Notes: generated by a model from the letters alone, not told the origin. DNA of 64,000 nt from Tigriopus japonicus (GCA_010645155.1 JAAGOF010000309.1:144957-208956), one strand, 5' to 3'. Shown: positions 1 through 11,455, numbered from the stretch's first letter. Numbers and translations are program-made.

Positions 1-290
1 CCCCCCAATTTGAATTCATATGGTAACTAAATTGTCTCTGAATATAGGTGAAGTAGCTTATTAAAAAATGTTACAATTAATAGGTTTTTAGGTATATAAT
101 TTTTTCCCTGGGCCTAAACTTACTTAAAACAATAAAAATAAAGTTGTTCCCCATTAAATTGTTGGTCCAAAAAGTGCTATTATGTTCCCTTGGGTATTTT
201 GATTCAAACCTAAAAAGCTATTCGGAACCCCGTGACAACCCTTGAGTAGTGGGTTGGTCAGGAATAGTATTTTAAAAATTTGTCCAATCC
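1..290 (+). repeat. Dispersed repeat V, copy 1
   Basis: An AT-rich non-coding stretch that recurs at 54165-54306 and 55145-55215. Shared words include ttaataggtttttaggtata and cctaaaaagctattcg. At the other locus the same two blocks flank an inserted element (54307-55150), so V is older than that insertion. A third partial copy lies at 5230-5346. V adjoins LINE sequence at several loci and may be a LINE 3' region. Confidence 0.6.
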
Positions 291-299
291 TGCCTTAAA

Positions 300-1920
300 T
301 GCTGTTAGAGGATCAGCTCCTACATATTCCCGACGAAGAGTAAAGGGCAAAAAATTGAACAATGAAGGAGCCCGATAAAGAAGAGAGAGAGGAGGACTTC
401 ATTGATGGAACTAGGCTCAATTCCCTTGGATTTGGAGGTGCTCTCAGAACGCACGTAAAACGTCTACAGTTGGTACAGCTGACCTCAAATCCTGGGTTGG
501 GACAGAGCCCATGAATACTCTTGAAGCTCTTGAAGACATACAGTATCAGATACCTTTTATACCGTCTCTGAGTACTGTACAACCTAACTTCTGGAGTCTT
601 TCCCAATATGAGAGCTCTCTCATTCGTGTGATGTTCCTAGTGAAAAATCTTTGTACCTGCTCAACCTTTTGCAAACCTGCCGAACTCATTGGAGCCCAAA
701 TGGGGAAAGGATATTCAAGATGCGGTTGAACAATCGACGATCTATGGACTTGAAAGTGCGATAGATGTTTGAAATGCCTTCCCCACTTTCAACTGGATAT
801 GCTCATCAAACTTTCCATCATCTTGGATGACAACTCCTAAGTCCCTCATGGACAATACCTGCTTAATTTCACGACCTCCATTGTCTTTGAGTGGAACATC
901 TAATTTTGACGTCCCATACGTCATTGTACGGAATTTCATCCCGTTCAATGCCATATTACTCTGGCCAACCCAAGAGCAACTTTCTCCAAGTCCTCAACTA
1001 AACATTTCGAGTCCTAACCATTCCTTCCATAAACTAGTTTTGTGGCATCAGCATATGAGGAAATACTGGCTTTTGTTCTAAACTTCTGGAGAGGAGCAAG
1101 CAATAAAGAGTATAAACAGGAGCGAACCTAAAAATGAACCTTGTGGAACACCTGACTTGATATCATACATGCCACTAAATGATCCTTCAACCTTGACTAT
1201 TTGGCTCCTATCACTCATGAAACTACCAATACAATTCAGGACCTTACACTGGATCCCAAACTCTTGATCGAGCAAAAGACTACAAAAGAATCTATCTTAT
1301 AAAAGGCCTTGGCAAAGTCAAGATAGACTACATCAACTGACTCTACAACTGACTAGTGACTTTCAAGCCCCTCAATGATGTGCTTAATATGGTCAACCAA
1401 TTGGGTAACTGTACTAAAATGGGCTCAAAACCCATGCTGCCCAAGGGGGAATGATATCATGGGCTTCCAAATACTCAACAAGCTTGGACTTCATGATCTT
1501 TTCAAAGACCTTTGCAAAGCTGTAAGTCAGAGAAATGGGCATATAATTACTAGGATGAGACTTATCTCCGCCCATAAAAATTGAAAGGCCATGAGCTCTA
1601 CTTTTAGAGAAGGGGGAAACTTGCCCTGATCTAAGATGCGACGCATCAAATAGGAGAAAACAGGGGCAAGAATCTGTGAACATTTCATCAGAAACTGAGA
1701 TGTCACACCATCAGGTCCAAGAGAACTCGAGAGCTTTAAGCTCTTGACGGCCTCAAAAGCATCTTGATCTGTTACTGCCAGATCCTCCAATCGATTATTC
1801 TGACTGTCAATGCCAGTCTTATCAACAACATTACTAGCGTCATGGCCTACTTCCCTTTTTGGAATCGAAAATACACTTGAGAGCTGATCTCCAAGCATAT
1901 TAGCCATAACCTCCAAAGCA
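300..1920 (-). pseudogene. LINE reverse transcriptase remnant (3' segment)
   Basis: Minus-strand pieces of a non-LTR retrotransposon RT, in order from right to left. The finger domain contains SSLGPDGVTSQFL (within 1527-1937). The next block has SHPSNYMPISLTYSFAKVFE (1414-1683). The palm block has SGVPQGSFLGSLLF (1078-1275). The segment after the active site has DLGVVIQDDGKFDEH (742-954). The C-terminal block has IHGLCPNPGF (313-606). The pieces lie in different frames with stops, so this is a dead copy. The wording is like CR1/Jockey-type LINEs, but I cannot fix the clade. Other scraps of the same family lie at 10255-10690 and 55385-55560. Confidence 0.75.
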
Positions 1921-2118
1921 AGTTGAATGTGGTCCAATCAAAGATTAGGGCCTCCATTGATTCCGATCAGTTAGAGAAGGAAAGTAGAGTGATCCAGGAG
2001 GCTAAGACTAATCCAAAGGCATTTTTCGCTTTTGCAAACACAAAGAGAAAAATGAAGCATCCAGTAAAACCTTTTGAGGTCGACGGTAAAACCGTTAATG
2101 ATAATTACCGTAATTAAC
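1921..2118 (+). pseudogene. LINE linker segment, inverted relative to its RT
   Basis: The plus-strand frame includes TNPKAFFAFANTKRKMKHPV, typical of the LINE region between endonuclease and RT. It ends at VNDNYRN, where the adjacent minus-strand RT (LEVMANMLGDQLSS) would logically continue. The start of this segment abuts the start of the RT segment in opposite orientation. This is the arrangement expected of a 5' inversion made by twin priming during LINE integration. Confidence 0.6.
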
Positions 2119-2218
2119 AATAAGACAGCGATGCTGTTTTCGAAATGGGAATGTACCTTTCCGTGCGAGCCGGAAAATTGAATTCGCCAACTACAGAGTC
2201 GAGAACAAACCTCTCGAT

Positions 2219-3411
2219 CTAACTCCTTTCCAACGAATTGGGGAGTTGATAGAAATGAAAAAGAGCTACAAGAAGGTTTGTTACAACCGTAAGATCAAGA
2301 GCCTTGATGTGACAAATCAAAACTACTACTTCTCCATTCGACATTTGAACATGAGTTTTTCCAAACATATAGACATACGTCACGGCACGTGGGAATGACA
2401 AGACATGTGGGAAAATGGGATTGTCAGGCCGTACTCTATCACAACAAACTAGCCTAAAATCAGCTATTTCTACTTTTTCATCTAAAGCTCTGGACGAAGC
2501 CAAGTCTTTGTGATAGAAATGAAGATCACCAAAACGATGGACCAAGTCTATCAGTTCTTGGACCTTCCTGTCTAACCTTAAAAAAACCCTGCTTACTAAC
2601 AAAATTTTGCCCGACAGGCAAAATTTGTTTTGTTTGTTGGGGAGGGGAGGGGGCGGTCAAATTAAGGTAAGACCTTGGTTGCCCATAGGAGAAAGTGAAA
2701 GAAGGGGCAGGGTTATGTATATTTGAGAGAAGGGTGGAAATAGAAATAGGTTTTGGGGTGAGTGAAGGAAAATGGGACAGGGAATTGGGAGGAGGACGAC
2801 TAGAACGGGAAGGGGGGATGCTAAAAGGATAAAGTGTTTGGGAGATGGGTTGGGGATTGGAGGCTAACCTATAACCATGTCCAGGAGACCAATATTTTGC
2901 TGGTCTCTGTTTCCTCTGAGTACCTCGGACGTGGACATGTTTACACTCCACATTGAAACATGTCCTACTACTAATTGATCTACGACACATACAGTATACT
3001 GATGAAAAAAGGGGCACTCAACCTTTGAGCACCCTTTCTTGTTGTATCTGAAGAGCCCAAACTTCAACAATTTTTGACACCACTTTGGGTGTTCAAAAGA
3101 GCTACAACCTTTTCTATCCAGACTTCAAGGCTGCCTTTTGTGGTCAGGACGGACTTTATTACAAGCTAGAGCTTCCTGGACAATTTTTGGTTGAGCTACT
3201 TTAACCAACTCAATCTTAATCTCCTCCGTTTTGTGGAGTTGTCTACAGTTGAGTCCACCTTTGAAACAACGAGCTTTCTGGTCTGACTAACACAAGCAAC
3301 CAGATACTCAACACTGAAAGCCTTCTTTACAACAGAGGGATCCTTCCCTTCTAAGGCTAAATGCAGACATTTCTTAGCCTAATCGCTAACCTGACTCAAG
3401 ATGGCGTCCAT
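2219..3411 (-). pseudogene. LINE ORF1-like remnant with zinc-cluster motif
   Basis: A minus-strand frame begins with an ATG at 3411 (MDAILSQVSD) and reads, through in-frame stops, into KKGCSKVECPFFH at about 3010-3060. This cysteine/histidine cluster resembles CCCH-type motifs found in some LINE ORF1 proteins. A proline- and serine-rich stretch follows (about 2640-2870). A further open block at 2219-2602 (LVCCDRVRPDNPIFPHVLSF) may be the start of an endonuclease domain, but this is weak. It is probably a different element copy from the RT at 300-1920. Stops and frameshifts make it non-functional. Confidence 0.4.
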
Positions 3412-3469
3412 TATTGAAATGGCGGAATAAACAATAATAAGTAAAGACCAATAAGAGGAACGAAAATGA

Positions 3470-4530
3470 AAATAAATGTTTTGTCAAAGCAAAGCAAATT
3501 CAAACTGGGAAAATTCATTAGGGGAAACATGTTACGGCAAAAATTTGGTGGAAAAATCATGGAATCATGGATCTGAATGGAGAGATGTAACGAGCGACGT
3601 CGTTCAAGGCAGTATTCTCGGCCCAATTCTCTTCTTAATTTATGTCTCAGATCTTCCTTCAATCGTGAGTGCGCCGTCTTTTCTGTAATATGTTTGCCGA
3701 CGACACAAAACTTGGTAGACCTATTAAACCCAATAGCAACGACCATGTTAGCCTGCAAGACGACATCGACCTCATGGTCACGACCACACGGTATGAGGTT
3801 CAACTCTTTGAAATGCCGAGTTATCCACTTTGGCTCTGGAAATCAGCGCCACACGTACCGAGTCGATGGTTGCCTCATAATAGAAGCGAAGGACCACCGA
3901 GATCTTGGAATAATGGTCCAAGAAAATTTGAAGCCTTCCATTCATGTAGCAAATGTTGTGAAAAAAGCCAATGCTATCCTCGACCAGATAAAAAGAACTT
4001 TTCTTCAACGAGACGGTCGCACCTTTATGGACATTTACAAGGCTTTTGTCCGTCCTCACCTTGAGTTTGCCGCCTCAGCTTGGAATCCCTGGATGAAGAA
4101 AGACGTGATGCTCCTTGAAGTGTTCAACGGAGAGCTGTAAAAATGATTAAGGGTTTTGGTGGTATGACAAGGATCATACCACCAAAAGCTGCGACAGTTG
4201 GGCATGACATCTCTAGAAATGAGGAGAATAGGGGGCGACGCCATCCAAATGTTTAAGCTAATGGAGGGGATTGATGACATGGAATATGGAGAACTTTTCA
4301 CATACATTGGGCATGATATCGGAACCAGGACCAACCTAGCGGGTGATCTTACCTTACGCCTCTATCCCACCTAAACGTAAGGAAAAACTTTTTCTCGCCC
4401 AGAGCCGCTGCACTTTGGAACAAAATGCCACAAGAAGGGAGAAAATGTACCGATCTCAATCATTTCAAGTCTTGGTTTGACGAAAATGCTCAAACTCTGC
4501 AAAACATCTACCTCAACGATTAAAAAGCAC
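3470..4530 (+). pseudogene. LINE reverse transcriptase remnant
   Basis: The plus-strand RT palm reads VVQGSILGPILFLIYVSDLP (3476-3688), then NMFADDTKLGRPI, which is the FADD catalytic box, in a second frame (3669-4064). A third frame (3577-4140) gives RVIHFGSGNQRHTYRVDG and KAFVRPHLEFAASAWNPW. Downstream to about 4530 come YIGHDIGTRTNLAGDLTLRL-type C-terminal words. At least three frame changes are needed, so the copy is dead. Its orientation is opposite to the RT at 300-1920. Confidence 0.75.
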
Positions 4531-5229
4531 ACCGGTATCTGACTTCAACACCATGTCCTAAAATATTTTGCTACATCATACTTATTATTGCAATTAGTTC
4601 CTATTTCTATTATTTGCTTTATATTAATTCCATACCCCCAACCTCCTTTCCGCTCATATGTTCTCCAAATAATCAAAATGGTTCCTGAGAACAACAAATC
4701 AGGGATAACCTATATAATAGTATATTCAGGGGTTCCTGAACAAATACATTATATCACATTATATCAAATGGTGCATCGTCAGAGAACATTCCCTCCTTCC
4801 AACGAAGGCGTGAAGCTCTGGTCCGTGACGTGAGCTTAAAGGCTACCAGGTGTGCAGTTGATCAAAAACTTCGAAAAGCTCTTGAAAAGGTCACTGGCCC
4901 GTCAAACTTCGTTCTTCATGCGCAAAGTCAATCCGTGGATGTATCTTCACTTATCGACTCGCCTTCTGAAAACAACGTCTTCCTTCAAACGTTTGGTTGG
5001 TACCGGAAGACAAAGTTAATATTTCATTTTTAGCGCTTCTTTTATTAATCTTTTATCAAATTATTAGTTTTTTTCTTTATTGTCTTCTTCATTGTTACAT
5101 TTTTACATAGACTATGGAAGTGTTATTTTTGTGTTTTTTGTTGTGTGTTCTATTTACTCTCCGTTATTTTTTCTTTTCTTTTTTATCCTTTTGATTTGCC
5201 AGTGCTCTTTCATTCTCATTGTGTTTTTG
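4531..5229. other. Interval without a recognised gene
   Basis: AT-rich DNA. A short plus-strand open stretch at about 4775-5033 (LRKALEKVTGPSNFVLHAQS) is not recognised and has no clear start, splice sites or family match that I can name. The 5040-5250 part is low-complexity T-rich sequence. Confidence 0.5.
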
Positions 5230-5346
5230 AGTGGCCCTTATACAAAAAAAAAATTAAAAAAAAATGTTGCCCATCAGTCCAGACTGAATTTGACATTTAT
5301 TTTTTGAAATAAATAATTTGTCCATTTTTCCTTAGTTCAGGGGCTA
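5230..5346 (+). repeat. Dispersed repeat V, copy 2, left part
   Basis: Shares ttattttttgaaa, aataatttgtc and gggctat with 55235-55325. Copy 2 is broken after gggcta and resumes at 10222 with tatttgacgaaaa. The break defines the insertion site of the 5347-10221 element. Confidence 0.6.
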
Positions 5347-5494
5347 TTGACTTGTCAGACTCGAGGCTGATTGGCGATTTGCGGGGCCAAACATTTAATC
5401 GACACACAACCTTGCCACAACAATAATCAGCTGTTTGTCGGTTGGTAGTTGTTTGCGATTCACTCAGAGCAACAAGCCCGAGTGTCTGTCTGTC

Positions 5495-6028
5495 TACCTG
5501 GTCCTCTTGGCTGATTCAGCCGTGGAATTGCAAAATACCATCAATGCTCACCACGGTAACGGCCTTCAAGTCAACACCATCAAGACGAAGGTCATGCTGT
5601 TCCATAACGGTCGGTTGCCACCCACCTCCTTCAACATCAGTAGTAGCCCGATTGAATGTGTCAAGTTTTTCATGTCAGTTTCACCTTCTCCACCCAACTC
5701 TAGTTTACCAATCCAGGGATAATCTATATAATAGGCCGCATGTTAACGCAGCTAATTAAAAAACCGAGAGTACACAAAATCAAGTCAGATTGACGTGCCT
5801 AGAGTATGTACTCTCGGCAGCTGTTGTGTTTGAAACACAGGAGCTGGGGTGAGTATATACTCAACAAACGTTAATCTGACTTGATTTTGGTGTACTCTCG
5901 CTTTTTGAATTAGCTACCTTAACATGCGGCCTAATAGTATGACCAATCACCTCAAAGAAGCCTTCATCACCCCCATCTTCCTAAACGCCCTTCACTTCTG
6001 GCTTCCCAACTCCGCTCCATATATAATA
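5495..6028 (+). pseudogene. LINE RT fragment interrupted by MITE P1
   Basis: The plus-strand translation ADSAVELQNTINAHHGNG, then NGLQVNTIKTKVMLFHNGRL, matches the same region of the longer LINE at 16220-17044. After the 5734-5931 insertion the match resumes as FITPIFLNALHFWLPNSA (about 5960-6015), matching ITPIFLYGLHLWLPNSA in the longer copy. Some bases between are lost. It is a dead fragment. Confidence 0.65.
5734..5931. mobile_element. MITE P1 (198 bp, near-palindromic)
   Basis: Starts GGCCGCATGTTAACGCAGCT and ends with the near-perfect inverse TTAACATGCGGCC; TIRs are about 58 bp. It is flanked by taata on both sides (5729-5733 and 5932-5936), a 5-bp target duplication. It sits inside a LINE fragment. 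A second copy of the family, expanded by a SINE, is at 54400-55067. Confidence 0.8.
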
Positions 6029-6036
6029 TACATAAT

Positions 6037-6790
6037 TAGGGACAGGAACTTAACTTTTTCGTCTTTTTTACCCTTGTTCGTCGTGACAAATTTATTCCTC
6101 TAATTTGGATTTTATTCGTCTTTTTCGTCTAATCCGGCAATTTCACTCAATTTTTTTCGTCTAAATAGTAAAAAATTGGAACTTTTCTTAAATTTGCACC
6201 TTTTTTCTCAAATTTGGAATCAAATAGACACTTTTAAAAAAGTTCCACGCCAAAACTTAGGCAACAAAATATGATCCACACTTACATTTTAACTTGTAGA
6301 GTTTCCTGACACAAAGAAAGAAAATTGGATTGAAAAAGCTATCTGACTATTCAAAGAATTAATGTCAGCAAATCTGCTTCTAAATATTGCTCTATTGAAA
6401 ACATTGAAATAAGGGCGGTTTTGAGCTCTTATTTTTTTTTTTAAAATTTATATATTCCACTGACCATTTCTTGCTTTTTCGGCACTTTTCCGTTTGTTAA
6501 CTTTGTAGATTTTGCCGTTTTGCACAGGGGTGCAGCTGTTTCCTCTCAATTGGGCCACACATTTTGTCTACTTTATGGGCAGCACTTTTAATCCTCTTTA
6601 CAGGCAATTCATTAGCCTTTTTGCCGTGTAAGTCAGTTTTTTTTTGTCTTTTTGTCGTATTTGTCAGGTTTTTTGTCTTTTTTCGTCTAATTGGGCAATT
6701 TTATTCGTCTTTATTCGTCTAATCAGGTGATTTTGTTCGTTTTTTTTTGTCTAATTTGACAGTTTTATTCGTCTTAACTTCCTGTCCCTA
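6037..6790. mobile_element. hAT-type MITE H (754 bp)
   Basis: The ends are TAGGGACAGGAA and TTCCTGTCCCTA-type inverse repeats. The flanks are an 8-bp duplication, tacataat (6029-6036 and 6791-6798). An 8-bp duplication with TIRs of the TAGNG pattern is the hAT signature. The interior is non-coding and T-rich, with a degenerate repeated word ttcgtctaattt near both ends. Confidence 0.8.
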
Positions 6791-6932
6791 TACATAATCA
6801 TTGAGGCTGTGGATTTCCAGCAAATACGTAAAACTGTATATATTGAGCTTATTTTCACATCTGCGTAGGATTTACATATTGTGCATATTCCGCGCTTTTT
6901 GAATTTCCCGTTAAAAAGGACAACAAATTGGC

Positions 6933-9196
6933 CATGGACCCTACATCTAGACAAGGAGGACGGTATTACTTGGAGTGGGATCGAGCAGGGGCGCGTTACT
7001 GCGTTGGTGTGAATTTTCATAGAATGCAAAAAAAAATCTTTTTGTATCTTTTTTCAACATTTTACAGTCTTCTTTTGGCCTTAGAACCCCAATTAGGTGC
7101 TAAAAACAAAGACAGAGACGAACATTCAAATCATTGTACAAAGGGAAGAATATCTTAGAACTATCCCAATGATAAAAACAATGTTGCTTTCAACAAAAGA
7201 TGGACAATCACTTTCACAAAGCAAGTCAGTAGATCAGGAGTTTGAAGATATATGACTTAACACAATGAAACAACACAGTTTGAGTTCTTTGAGAGACATC
7301 AATTGGGCATCAAATGATTGCTCATTGAATCCTTGTGGACTTTTGTTTTATGACCTATGTCAATAAAACGACATTAATTCGAATTATATTGGATTTCTTC
7401 ATTAACTCCAGGCTATCACGCAGGAAAATTCACACCAACGCAGTAACGCGCCCTCGCTCGATCCCACTCCAAGTAATACCGTCCTCCTTGATCTAGAATA
7501 CCAGGACGACAGCTTGCAAGCTGCTATTCAGACAACAAATCAGTGAAATCAGTGTTGCGGAAATTTCCAATAGCATAAATTTTAAACCATGGCATGACAT
7601 TTTTTCAAATAAAATAAATTAGAATTAAGTGAAATGTTTCCTCAGCAGTGTGCTAGTTGTGTTATTTTGTTGTAAAAAACAGTTTCTATGGCAAAAATGA
7701 AAGATGAAAGCGCGGCATTGACAGGTATGTTGTTAAATGTTAAATTAAATTAGGTTTTGAGTAAATCCATTCTTCTTGGATGGCTTTGCATCGTGGCAAC
7801 TTGGTTCTTCTAAATCTGAACAAAAAAGACACCTGAACCTGGTCTGAAACATTGACAACTCGAGCATGCATAAGATCTGGTCAGAATGATTGAAATAGGA
7901 TGAGATGACCACAATTAATAAACAAACCATGTGCGTTTAGACATAATGGTCACTGATTATGGAGTAATCAATTGTTTTAAGATTTGGGTGAAATTTATTA
8001 ATCACAGGTAGGCCATGGAGGATGAAGTCCATAATAGGTCAATGGCTTTTAACCGCATCTCTTTTGGCTTTGATGAAGAATCTGTGAGCGCTGTGAGTGG
8101 TGAACATTTTGTGTGCTTTTTCCACTTAATATTGGATGTCACTCTTGAATTAAGATTCGCAAGACCTTAGATGGAACTTGTGTAATTTGGTCGCAGAACT
8201 GAAGGTATGATGTGAAACAACTTTTGATTTCACTTTGTTGTGTTTCTTTGTAAACACAAAATTTCCCTCCAGGGTGAAATGGGCACTGTATGTTGATGAA
8301 ATAAGTGATGGCGGTTGGTACCTCGCATTTCATGCCTCTGTTTATTTCTCAGAGGGTTGAATGGAGGTACTTGATTGGCTGATCTAGTGTGAAAAGTGCG
8401 CGCCAAATTTGAAACGAACGTAATATTTTAATTGCAATTAAGTTACATATTTCATCTGGAAAATAACTCGCGACAAATGTTTTTGAAATCTTCACCACAT
8501 GAAGTGCTAGCAGCTTTTGTCAAAATTCAGCAAAAATTGCAAATACCCTCAGATGACTGTGGCGGATACGTGTGAAGTTGTAAGGCAGTTAGGTAAATCC
8601 TAACAATTAGTGCACCGATGATCAAAAAACTGGTAAATTTGCATTCAAAACCCTCTCAAAATCTGAAATTTGGTTCAATTTTTTACAATTTACATTGACA
8701 AGAAAGGATTGGTAAAATTGATAAAAAACAAAAAAGACATCATAAAAAAAAGAAACACATCATAAATAGATTAAAATATTAATGTTCAATGTAACAATGT
8801 TTCAGCACAAAATCTTCTTTTTTGCCTTTCTTATTTTACCACTTAAATATAGAATATATGGTATAAACCCGACGAGTCCACACAACATAACTTTACTTGA
8901 ATTATTTTGGGGATTACAGAGTTCAAAATTGATGCCATTTCTTTTTAATAAATTGGGGATTATTAATGCCGCTACAAGGGATGAGATCCCTTGTAATATT
9001 GAACTAAACAAAGTTTCTAACTGATAGTGGGACTCAAACCTACACCGTCTGCGGAGGACTTACTTGTCACCTGAAACACGGTGCGTCAGTCCGTGCGGCT
9101 TTTCTGCCTCCGTCTTAAATATCGTGGCAACACTGATTCGTAGTCGGGATAGCAGCTTGCAAGCTTTCGTCCTGGTATTCTAGATATACGGTCCAT
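6933..9196. mobile_element. Mutator-like non-autonomous element Y1 (interrupted by X1)
   Basis: With X1 removed, the left end reads catggaccctacatctagaa then taccaggacgacagcttgc. The right end, reverse-complemented, reads atggaccgtatatctagaat then accaggacgaaagcttgc. The TIRs extend 70 bp or more. The flanks carry a 10-bp duplication, acaaattggc (6923-6932 and 9197-9206). Duplications of 9-10 bp with long TIRs fit Mutator-like elements. The 7500-9100 interior has no recognisable protein. A partial second copy is 40623-40756. Confidence 0.65.
6952..7490. mobile_element. TIR element X1 (539 bp)
   Basis: 66-bp TIRs with only one or two mismatches, beginning CAAGGAGGACGGTATTACTT and ending in the inverse CCGTCCTCCTTG. 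The 7-bp flank atctaga is repeated (6945-6951 and 7491-7497). No transposase frame is visible. It sits inside the left TIR of Y1. A rearranged copy is at 39073-39752, in the same relative position of a second Y copy. Confidence 0.75.
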
Positions 9197-9264
9197 ACAA
9201 ATTGGCGAGGTATTTTAGTTTACGTCAATACTCAAAACTTCTTTACTCAACTCAATCACTCAAC

Positions 9265-9720
9265 TAGTGATGCGACCAAATAAAAAGTGTCGCCGTTTTT
9301 TACCTAGAGTTTACGTCTCTTTATTTTCTGTGAGTCAGCCTAATAAGCCTATGCTGTAGAGTTTGACCTAAAAAACTAAGCAAGGGCAAATATGGCAACA
9401 CTTGGCCAAAAACCATTACTTGGTGGCATCAGTACTCAAAACCACTGGAACACGTTTCACCAAGTCCCGAATCCCAACCTTTTGCTGAATCTTTCTTTGG
9501 CCCCAATCACTATCGTTGACTGTGAACGGGTTTTTAGTAAATTTAATAACCCTCTGACTGACAAAAGAAGGTCTCTTACAGAAAAGCATTAAGAGACCAA
9601 CTTTTAATGCAATAGAATACCCTGTGAAATTATGTAAAAGCTTAATTGAAGCCGTCAAAGATCCATTTTGGTTGCATATTTTTTTGCATATTGTGACCTT
9701 CTTATTTGCTTATAAAAAGT
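9265..9720 (+). pseudogene. hAT transposase C-terminal remnant
   Basis: A plus-strand frame at 9392-9592 contains PITIVDCERVFSKFNNPLTD followed by KRRSLTEKH. This is the hAT C-terminal dimerisation signature, an ER.FS core after a hydrophobic run. About 130 bp upstream, tagtgatg at 9265-9272 looks like a hAT TIR end and equals the ends of the W MITEs elsewhere in the window. The rest of the transposase is absent, so this is an internally deleted relic. Confidence 0.55.
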
Positions 9721-9739
9721 CATAATTTGAATAATCTAT

Positions 9740-10084
9740 TAATCATGTATCGGAGTTCATGAAAATTGGAAGGCCAAAAGAGCGAAACAAGCTGAAATAC
9801 AATTAAACCCATGTTATGCCTATTGTTTGTGAAGGATATGGAACAAGTTGCAAGAGTAAAATACAATCATATCACCGGGAAAAGGGTCCACGCTACAAGT
9901 CTAATTATCAAAAGAATATCCAGAAAAATGGATGGAACTCCAGACGGAATATATGAGGATAGGGACGGAGATGGGAATGATTTTGCTCTGGAGACATAGT
10001 GCCTTTACAATAGGTTTAAAAGACTGACTCTCACGGCATCAAAATAACATTCGAATATCATTTTAGTCTCCGGCAATGCAAAGA
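9740..10084. other. Interval without a recognised gene
   Basis: A 62-codon plus-strand frame at 9811-9999 (GIYEDRDGDGNDFALET near its end) is not recognised and has no supporting context. It lies inside E1. Confidence 0.4.
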
Positions 10085-10224
10085 CACTCGATCTTGTTGC
10101 TCTGAGTGAATCGCAAACAACTACCAACCGACAAACAGCTGATTATTGTTATGGCAAGGTTGCGTGTCGATTAAATGTTTGGCCCCGTAAATCGCAAATC
10201 ACCCTGAGTCTGACAAGTCAATAT

Positions 10225-10690
10225 TTGACGAAAATTAAATTTTTGAGGTAGTTTGGTTGATTTCAGTCAAAATGTCAAAATTAGAACTACCACGCAAAGA
10301 CAATAGAGGTTGTGATATTGAGCACGTATCATCCAATAAGGATTTAGGAGTTGTCATCCTAGATGATGGAAAGTTTGATACGCATATCTAGAGGAAAGTG
10401 GGTAAGGCGTTTCAAACGTGTGGCGTGTCGCACTTTCAGGTCCAGAGATAGTGTTAAGATGCTAACTCTGTACAAGTCTGACTCTGTATGAAGCTAACTC
10501 TGAACAATCTTGCATATAAAAGATTGTTCAGCCTCATCTTGAATGTGCCTCGCCCATTTTGGTTCCAATGAGTTCGGGAAGTTTACAAAAGGTCGAGCAG
10601 GTCCAACGCTGTTTCACTAGGAACAGCAGATGAATAAGAGAGCTCTCGTATTGGGAGAGTTCTCGCGATTTGCCAAAGCATAACCTATGC
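10225..10690 (+). pseudogene. LINE RT fragment
   Basis: Continues from repeat V after E1. Translation in broken frames gives SNKDLGVVILDDGKFDTHI, then QPHLECASPILVPMSSGSLQ and VEQVQRCFTRN, matching the family at 300-1275. In-frame stops are present. The same V-plus-LINE order is seen at 55325-55560. Confidence 0.65.
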
Positions 10691-10819
10691 CCAGCATGAA
10701 TGCAACAACATTTGTTGCAACATTTTTCATGAATGGATACGATACGGGCACAACAATATGTTGTGCCTGTATCGTTTGTATCAGACAGGAGACGCTAATT
10801 CACATCGTCCCATTGGTCA

Positions 10820-11210
10820 GAATGATGAACCTCTTGCGGTCATGGCGTTCTAATACCACGGCCTACCATCGACAATCAAATGGTATGGTCAAACGTTTGC
10901 ATCAAAAAATTAAATCTGCCCTCATGCGTTGCAGTTCGGAAGATTGGTTCCAAACCTTCCATTGATTATGCTTGGAATCTAATGTTAAAGGCCTAGATTG
11001 CCCTTCTTTTGAGATGGTTTTCAGAGATCTTCTGAGACTGCCTGTAAGTTTTTTCGATACAATGCCTTCAGATTCTGTACATCATTTTCTTCTACGGTTG
11101 TGAAACATGATGAGAACGGAAACATTCACTCCTCCATCTTGGCATGGACACCTGGGAACTCAATCAAGTCTCCGGATTTATCGATTCAAGTGTTAGTATT
11201 CAACAAGAAG
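10820..11210 (+). pseudogene. Ty3/Gypsy integrase fragment
   Basis: The frame contains SNTTAYHRQSNGMVKRLHQK, the integrase core block around the catalytic glutamate (usually NGMVERLH), here with the glutamate position read as lysine. It continues as SALMRCSSEDWFQTFH, then FEMVFRDLLRLPVSFFDTMP after a stop. It is similar to the blocks at 30088-30798 and 37806-38345 but forms a separate relic. Confidence 0.6.
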
Positions 11211-11339
11211 ACGAACATCTCCATCTGGTTTAGCAATAACCATGCATGGAGTCAATCAGTAGGTCCGTCATCCGTGTCTTCCTCAACTTCCATTGAGGAA
11301 GAGAAATCAGGTTTGGACTTCATCTTGCCACGGAATGCA

Positions 11340-11455
11340 TATCGTCCCACGAGAGGGGCTATTCCGTCCCACGAGAGGGGCTGTTCCGTCCCACGAGAGG
11401 GTCTATTCCGTCCCACGAGAGGGACTGTTCCGTCCCATGAGAGAGGCTCCATTGG
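11340..11455. repeat. Minisatellite, about five 22-bp units
   Basis: Tandem units of the type cgtcccacgagaggggct plus attc or gttc, with single-base variants between units. There are no spacers, so it is not a CRISPR array. Confidence 0.85.

Larger units (their letters stand above)
5347..10221. mobile_element. Large inverted-repeat element E1 (about 4.9 kb, long TIRs)
   Basis: The ends are inverted repeats about 135 bp long with a few mismatches, beginning TTGACTTGTCAGACTC on the left; the reverse complement lies at about 10085-10221. The flanks suggest a TA target duplication (5345-5346 and 10222-10223). Repeat V is interrupted exactly here. The interior is a patchwork: LINE fragment 5495-6028 with MITE P1, hAT MITE H (6037-6790), Mutator-like Y1 (6933-9196) carrying X1, and a hAT remnant (9265-9720). 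No transposase of its own is visible. A related but smaller element is at 54307-55150. Confidence 0.6.

Noticed and set aside
4830..5033. Host exon
   Set aside because: No splice sites that fit the frame, no recognised domain.
9811..9999. Small gene with acidic DRDGDGND motif (EF-hand-like)
   Set aside because: It does not fit the full EF-hand spacing and lies inside a transposon patchwork.
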